In this document: positions 58,893 through 64,000 of the stretch, in pieces | How positions within the stretch are numbered: the stretch's first letter is position 1 | Layout of the letters: each line of letters starts with the position of its first letter | From: Suillus spraguei | Lineage: Eukaryota > Basidiomycota > Agaricomycetes > Boletales > Suillaceae | Reading direction: 5' to 3' | DNA: 64,000 bases | NCBI GenBank assembly: GCA_016800925.1 | Contig: JABCPU010000056.1 | Location: forward strand, 124,001-188,000 | Translations under genes and position numbers: made by a program | Notes under the pieces: model-generated | What the model was told of the DNA's origin: nothing | Seen by the model: only the letters and a program-made list of their open reading frames with translations | Database searches by the model: none

Positions 58893-59166
58893 CCTTAGAA
58901 ACAAGTTGAACGACTCTCGCACGACTCCGCACGATATTGACTCCTTTACTATCGTGTATTCGTTCGGATTTCTTGTCGAGATCGTGAGGGCAGTGCACGA
59001 TGTGGCACGCTCTCACACGTTCCCCCGCTGACCGGGTTTCACTGGGGCTCATGCGCTGGCCATAATCTTCTCCTGTTTTAAAAGGCAGACGCCTCAGCTG
59101 CTAATTCAATCAATTGACCCGCCATTTATTTCCAAAATTTTACAAACCCACTCATCCGAACCCATT
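58893..59166 (+). repeat. SSP upstream cassette, copy 4 (shortened)
   Basis: Homology with the other cassettes begins at about 58893 (AAACAAGTTGAACGACTCTC) and includes GCATGCGCTGGCCATAATC-like and TTTTAAAAGGCAGACGCCTC blocks; the distal 300-400 bp present in copies 1-3 are missing. Confidence 0.68.
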
Positions 59167-59767
59167 ATGCATTTTTTCGCCCTTGTCGCCCTCGCCGTCG
59201 TAGCCTCGTTTGTCCCAAGTCTTGCAGCCCCTACTCCATACTTGTACGTCTCTCTCACAACCACTGAGCAGATCCACTGAATGCATTTCCAGTCCTCGTC
59301 GAGTTACTTCCGAACGTGATCCTGCGTTAATTGGTGTTAACGCGCTCCCAGATCCCTCTGTACGCAACGGCTTCGTCAAACCCAGCATAGGGCCGGCGAT
59401 CCTACCAGGGGCTAATCTGTCCCCCAATTTCAAACGTGACACAAACTTCGATATTGTTCAAGCCATTGATAGCATCAGGCGGGACTTGCGCCAAACTCTT
59501 GATGGTGTCAATGGAGCAGGACTTCAGTTTGAAGGCCGCAGCATCGAGAGCCCTTCCGGCGTTGAGGGCATCTTGAATGGTGTGCTGGAGATTGCTGAGG
59601 TGATTGGCGGACTCACAGGTGTCGGAGATCTCGCAGACTTAGTCTTGCATTTTCTGGATGAAAAAAACAGGATCAAGAGGATCTTGAAAGGTTTGACGAA
59701 GGTTGCTGAAGTGATTGCCGAACTCGGAGGCCTCGAAGTAATCTCGGTTTTGGCGAATAACATTTAA
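59167..59767 (+). CDS. SSP4: enlarged small secreted protein
   Basis: Exons 59167-59243 and 59293-59767 (49-nt intron) encode 183 residues. Leader MHFFALVALAVVASFVPSLA, then APTPYFPRRV with a dibasic site and TSERDPALIG. An insert of about 65 residues follows that is absent from SSP1-3 (LPDPSVRNGFVKPSIGPAI ... IDSIRRDLRQTLDGVNG), then the family part GLQFEGRS and two related helical units (VLEIAEVIGGLTGVGDLADL and LTKVAEVIAELGGLEVISVL). No cysteines. Unknown function; secretion inferred. The 3' flank is shared with SSP2 and SSP3. Confidence 0.75.
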
Positions 59768-60129
59768 GCGGGACTCGAGTCAGAATACGTCTACAATGGA
59801 GCAGGATATTGAGTTGCACGCAAGTCTCGGACACGTTCCGCGAAGTAATACCAACCCAGGTGTTACAGTGAACCCATAAACAAACGCATTGCGTGCTTGT
59901 ACTGTAAGAGCTAGTTCGGAAACCCTTGTGAAGTTGGGTCAAGTCAATTTGCGGTCGGCACGGCACACTCCGAGCGGCTGACCTTGAACCTTGCTTGTAT
60001 CATACTATGACCATGGGGTCTTGTTATCACATCAATAATCTCAAGGGTGTCCATCTCACCCGTCACAGACATCTCTTGACAAGTGTTGTATCTCTAACAG
60101 CTCTTGCTGCGCATTACACTACTGTTCTC

Positions 60130-61852
60130 ATGGTTCAAGAGAAAGAAAAGGCATTTTGGACTGAACCAGAAGTAACTGCTTTAGTTGACTACGTTCATGA
60201 GCATCAGTCAGAGCATGCAGAAGGAGGCAACTTCAAGATCGTAACATTCAATGGAGCTGCAAAGGCTATCGCACCTAAGAGGGCACAGGGCCCACTAAAG
60301 ACTGGCAAAATGTGCCAGACAAAGTGGACATCAGTGCATTGCTACATTATCAGTTAATGGTCTCAACTAACAAGCATCTAGTTGAAGCACATCTATTGAC
60401 AAGTATTGTTAACAATCTGGGATAAACCAGTGGCACCCTGAGTATGGTGCAAACATTCAGGGGAAGCAGTGGCAGCAGTGTTTGATGCATATGTCCAGCA
60501 AAAGGTATGTCATTATACTACTATGTAATGCTGCTTTACTAATACTATGGCACTTTTTTCAGTCCAATTCTGCAATGCATCCATTCAGAAATTGTGGATG
60601 GGTATATCTTGAGTGGATGCAGGAGATTTTACCTGTTGGTGGCACACAAGGGGTGGGAGCTTTCCGAGCCACTGATGTTCCAGTGTTACGAACTGGGATG
60701 GCATCACCAGCGACAGTGAGAAGACACAGACGGTCTGCTGGGAAGTCTACAATGTCCAAAAGAGGACAAGGTAAGAGTACAAGGAACATGTTCTGAATAC
60801 GATCAAGGGTTCAGCCTCAAAGATAGATCTAAGAGGTTCTTCGAGAATAGAGACTAAGGCTAAGGAGTGCTTAGACTTAGAGATGATTCAAGACGACTTA
60901 GGTTGGAGGCCTAAGCGAAGGATATTCCAGGTAAAACCCAGTAAGATTAAAGTAAAGTATCAAGCATAATACAACGTGCTTAAATAGGTCAATATGTGCG
61001 CACGGACTAAGAGAGGTGTGAGAATGTAAATGCGTATCCAAAGAAGGAAGGCAACTATAGTACAGATGCGTTGAGCATATGAGTCAGAGTCACATTATGT
61101 AATATACAAGTAAAGGAGACAAAGAGAAAAATGAATAGGGGCACATACGACTGTAACATCCAGCACCCTCCACCAACGATAAGCCTGATGTGGATGCTGC
61201 AGGAGTTCAGGCTCCTGGATCTAGTAGCTCCATGAGTGGTGACATTATCATGTCTGGGGCCAATGCTCCTTCACTGCTGTCTATGCCTCTGCTGTCTGGC
61301 ACTCCTATCATGTCTGGGATCAATGCTCCTCCACTGCTGTCTATGACTCCCCCATCTGGTACTCTTACTTGACCAACTTTCTCTACAATCTGCAGTACTG
61401 GAAAGTGTTTACATGATGCTTCATCCATGATCCAAGACAATGCGACTACATTCACATCTACAGTTCCTTCATCAGACCAGCCACAACCATCTCAGCCAGC
61501 ATCTAAGAAACAAAAGTTGCATCCAGTCTGGTCACATACAGGCTGGTTGCGTGAAGATAGTTGCCTGATGACTAGTGCTGCAAGAGCAGCCAAGATCACC
61601 CCAGCTGCAGCTGTCATGGGCATGCAGGGGTCCATTAATCGTCTCACTGATGTGATTGAGAGGGGCATGGTTACTGATGTGGAGAGGCTAGAGAAGCAGA
61701 GACACACTGCCTTGAATCTTTTGAATGGTGAAGACATGGACCTCTATCCATTGCAGGAGAGGGTGATTGTCATGCACATGTTTTCAGATGACCCAGCCAT
61801 CACTGACACATACCTTCAAATGGATGACAGGGACACACAGTATGTGTTGTAA
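60130..61852 (+). pseudogene. SANT/Myb-like accessory protein of a PIF/Harbinger element, split by a solo LTR
   Basis: From MVQEKEKAFWTEPEVTALVD (ATG 60130) the first exon shows a Myb/SANT-like DNA-binding domain (GNFKIVTFNGAAKAIA, GPLKTGKMCQTKWTS). The second exon (about 60407-60503) contains stops and frame changes around WHPEYGANIQG. The third (SNSAMHPFRNCGWVYLEWMQ) runs to RATDVP, where the solo LTR at 60684-61158 lies. Coding resumes after it (APSTNDKPDVDAAG), includes a small tandem repeat (IMSGANAPSLLSM / IMSGINAPPLLSM), and a last open stretch ends DDRDTQYVL at 61852. Harbinger transposons need such a partner protein for DNA binding and nuclear import of the transposase. Confidence 0.6.
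60684..61158. repeat. Solo LTR of the gypsy family (copy 3)
   Basis: 475 bp, TGTTACGAACTGGG to GACTGTAACA, with target duplication TCCAG at 60679-60683 and 61159-61163. Confidence 0.9.
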
Positions 61853-62996
61853 AGATACAATCTAGCCTGGGCTGTAGATAAACCACGGCCTAAGCTAGTA
61901 TGCGAGTCTTGTGCTCTACCTATTCTGCTGCTCTTGCGAGGCAAGAACGTTCGACCCTAAAGGGAATGCTAAGTTAGTATAGTCTAATAATGCCCAACCT
62001 GTGGTGCAAGAATGCCGTCGGAGGTAGCGAGATGCTAGCGGTGACCTCCGGTCCATGGGAAACTAGCAGTAAAACTAGCAGTAAGCGCAGGAAAGCAGTA
62101 GACAAGCAGTAGTGCAAGTGGTAAAACTGTGGTAGTGCGTGCGGTAAAACTGCGGTAAGGCGTGGGAAACTGGCGGTAAAACAAGCAGTGAAGTGTAGTG
62201 ATGAAGCGTGGGAAAGCGTAGCGCAAGTGGTGAAGTGTGGGAAAGCGGTAAAGAGCGGTGGTGCATGCAGCAATAAAACAATTCTTAAGAGACAGTGACT
62301 TTGGCGAAAGACTTTATTCCATTAGAGACAGTAGTGGTGACAATTCCTAAGTACCGTGTGTACCATAGAGGAAAAAGTAAGGAATGAGTACAGGTACCTA
62401 GGAATTTTATACAAGAGGAATAGCTACAGAAACGGAAGGGATAGGATTAACATGCAGCAGACATGTAATAAGACTGCACTACAGTTTACAAAACATCACG
62501 CGTACTGGCGAGACTGGATGGACATAGGACGGACAGTAAATCTTGCTTGAGGATGCCAAATGGGTTCGCGGAGATTGCTGAAGATCATCGCTTCATGGGA
62601 AAGTTGCCGTAGTACAGCCGCTAAGCTGCAATGAGGCTCCCGATGTGTGGAACAATACTGTTAGATAGGGGTAACACATGGTAAAGTGTCATGGCAAGGG
62701 ACAGTGAAGCCGAAAGGTAAGGATAATGATAGCCATGTGACGCCTATATGAAAATGTGCTGTTTCAAGCTCAGCATGAGTTTGTTCGTCACAGTGTTCAT
62801 CCAGCACATGCTCCAGTATAGATTTCAGAAGAACCCGCAAGCACCACAGGTGCCATACATCCATCCGCAGCTGTTGTAACTGTGATGCCAGCACTGTGTA
62901 GTTTGTTTGACCATATGTTCAATCTTGCATGCAATTGTTTGTTTTTTAATTTCATACTCAATCACTTGTTGTTTCCATACCAAAATACATGTGTTT
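61853..62996. other. Centre of the Harbinger-like element, with a degenerate repeat tract
   Basis: Lies between the two convergent element genes. Positions about 62050-62275 consist of degenerate short units around GCGGTAAAAC / GCAGTAAAAC / GGTGAAGTGTGGGAAAGC. The ORFs read through it are low-complexity artefacts. Confidence 0.45.
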
Positions 62997-64000
62997 CTAT
63001 GCTATACTTTCTAATTCGCTCTCATCCAACGTATCATCTGAATCTGAACCTAAGCCCAATGAAGCCCTCTCATGTATGACACCCTGATACTGATCCCACA
63101 TTGCTTGCGCAATGTGTTCATGCATTACACAACCACTCACTGCATGACCACTACTGTCATTGATTTCTTCATCATCAGCTTTTCCCTGAAAATCAGAGTT
63201 CTCAAATGTATATAATTCACTGCCCGACTCTTCAGCCTCCCTCCTCACTAGGATCATGTAGATGTATGAAGTTGTGAATTGCGCACAATGCAGCAGGAAT
63301 TCATGCTTGAGTGTCAAGGGAGTACTCTGGTGACAAAAGGAGAATGCAAAAGTGCCGTTTTAAGACACCAAAGATGCACTCTATCACATTGTGTGCAGAT
63401 GCATGATGTAGGTTGAAAAGCTCCTCTTTATTGATGGCCTTCCAAAAAATTATAAGCGAGAAAAACAAACAAGTTGAAAAACATACCTGGTATTTGCACG
63501 GCCCAACTCCGCAAGGTGGTAATGGACACCATGGTATGGTACAAGAAGCTCAGGGCAAAGCAGGAATACTGCATCTGCTAGGTAGTACTTCTGTCATGGA
63601 ATATGGAAGTCATGTGTGTGCGCATCCTTGTGAATATGAGCATCATTAGCTGAACCCTCCCACCCAGTCAAAGAATAGACAAAATTAAGGTCAAAGTCAC
63701 AAGCAAATAAACAGTTCTGAGAAACAAATCCTTTATGATTATGGTATGTAGTGCATTGAAAGGCAGGGGGTGAAGCATGAATGTGGCTTCCATCAATTGT
63801 GCCAACAGCATCCTGGAAAAATGGCCAATATTTGGGGTTGTCTCTGAATTTTCTTGAGACCGAAGTTCCATCTGGCAAGCGGACATAGGTGGTGTAGAAT
63901 GGGGGAGATGAGAATACATGTAGAATCCTTTTAAAGCAACTAGGATACATGAGATGTATTGTATAGATGAACAAAATGCAGCGCTCACCATGAGATTGTA
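62997..64000 (-). pseudogene. PIF/Harbinger DDE transposase (decayed, runs off window)
   Basis: The minus strand encodes the DDE endonuclease superfamily core: YVRLPDGTSVSRKFRDNPKY, WPFFQDAVGTIDGSHIHASP (first D), LTGWEGSANDAHIHKDA (second D), KYYLADAV, ELFNLHHASAHNVIE and CIFGVLKRHF (the E). The C-terminus includes ELYTFENSDFQGKADDEEI and ends ESELESIA at 62997. In-frame TGA codons lie at 63594-63596 (after HIP) and 63301-63303 (after DTQA), and a frameshift follows near 63235, so it is inactive. The 5' part extends beyond the window. Confidence 0.72.

Noticed and set aside
61974..62281. Three overlapping minus-strand ORFs of about 63-99 residues
   Set aside because: They read through a degenerate repeat tract and are low-complexity Phe/Thr/Leu-rich translations.

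Overview
The window looks like a piece of a basidiomycete (Agaricomycetes) nuclear genome. The evidence is very short phase-respecting introns (about 47-60 nt) in nearly every gene, typical mushroom-type families (tandem microsomal P450s, a GSTFuA-like GST, a WD40-TPR-HET fusion), and Ty3/gypsy, PIF/Harbinger and CACTA/pogo-like debris. The WD40-TPR-HET architecture is best known to me from Boletales, so a boletoid species is a reasonable but unproven guess. There is no bacterial or organellar sequence and I recognise no tRNA or rRNA gene.

Layout. 1-1.6 kb: tail of an unknown ORF, then a CGAAGT-rich fold-back repeat. 1.6-7.5 kb: two tandem cytochrome P450 genes on the minus strand; the first is broken by two 1-bp deletions, the second looks intact, and both carry an 11-nt micro-exon. 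9.1-16.9 kb: MOB2 (minus) and a large MLP1/TPR nuclear-basket coiled-coil gene (plus) share a 170-bp divergent promoter. 17.0-20.8 kb: two GST copies (one intact, one frameshifted) flank the first member of a small secreted protein family (called SSP here). 20.9-25.0 kb: one WD40-TPR-HET gene. 25.3-34.6 kb: conserved core genes: an Artemis/SNM1-type nuclease, a CDF zinc transporter and mitochondrial methionyl-tRNA synthetase.

34.6-50.6 kb is a repeat-rich island. SSP2 is split by a full-length 7.6-kb chromodomain Ty3/gypsy element with 475-bp LTRs and a 5-bp target duplication. It is followed by a solo LTR of another family, a TE-derived ORF with a 112-bp palindrome, a solo LTR of the gypsy family, CACTA-like and pogo-like remnants, SSP3 and an SSP fragment. 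51.8-57.9 kb: an F-box gene, the auxilin homologue SWA2 and a frameshifted Cys-rich gene. 58.9-59.8 kb: SSP4, an enlarged member. 60-64 kb: a decayed PIF/Harbinger two-gene element (SANT/Myb-like accessory protein plus DDE transposase, convergent), whose accessory gene is cut by a third copy of the gypsy LTR.

The most interesting themes are: (i) the dispersed SSP cassette family, where 0.3-0.7 kb of upstream DNA is duplicated together with the gene; (ii) the gypsy element with an extra ORF carrying paired zinc knuckles downstream of the chromodomain; (iii) TE decay dominated by CpG transitions; (iv) unusual splicing: a conserved 11-nt exon and several GC-AG introns. Several single-base indels fall in homopolymers, so some 'pseudogenes' could be assembly errors.
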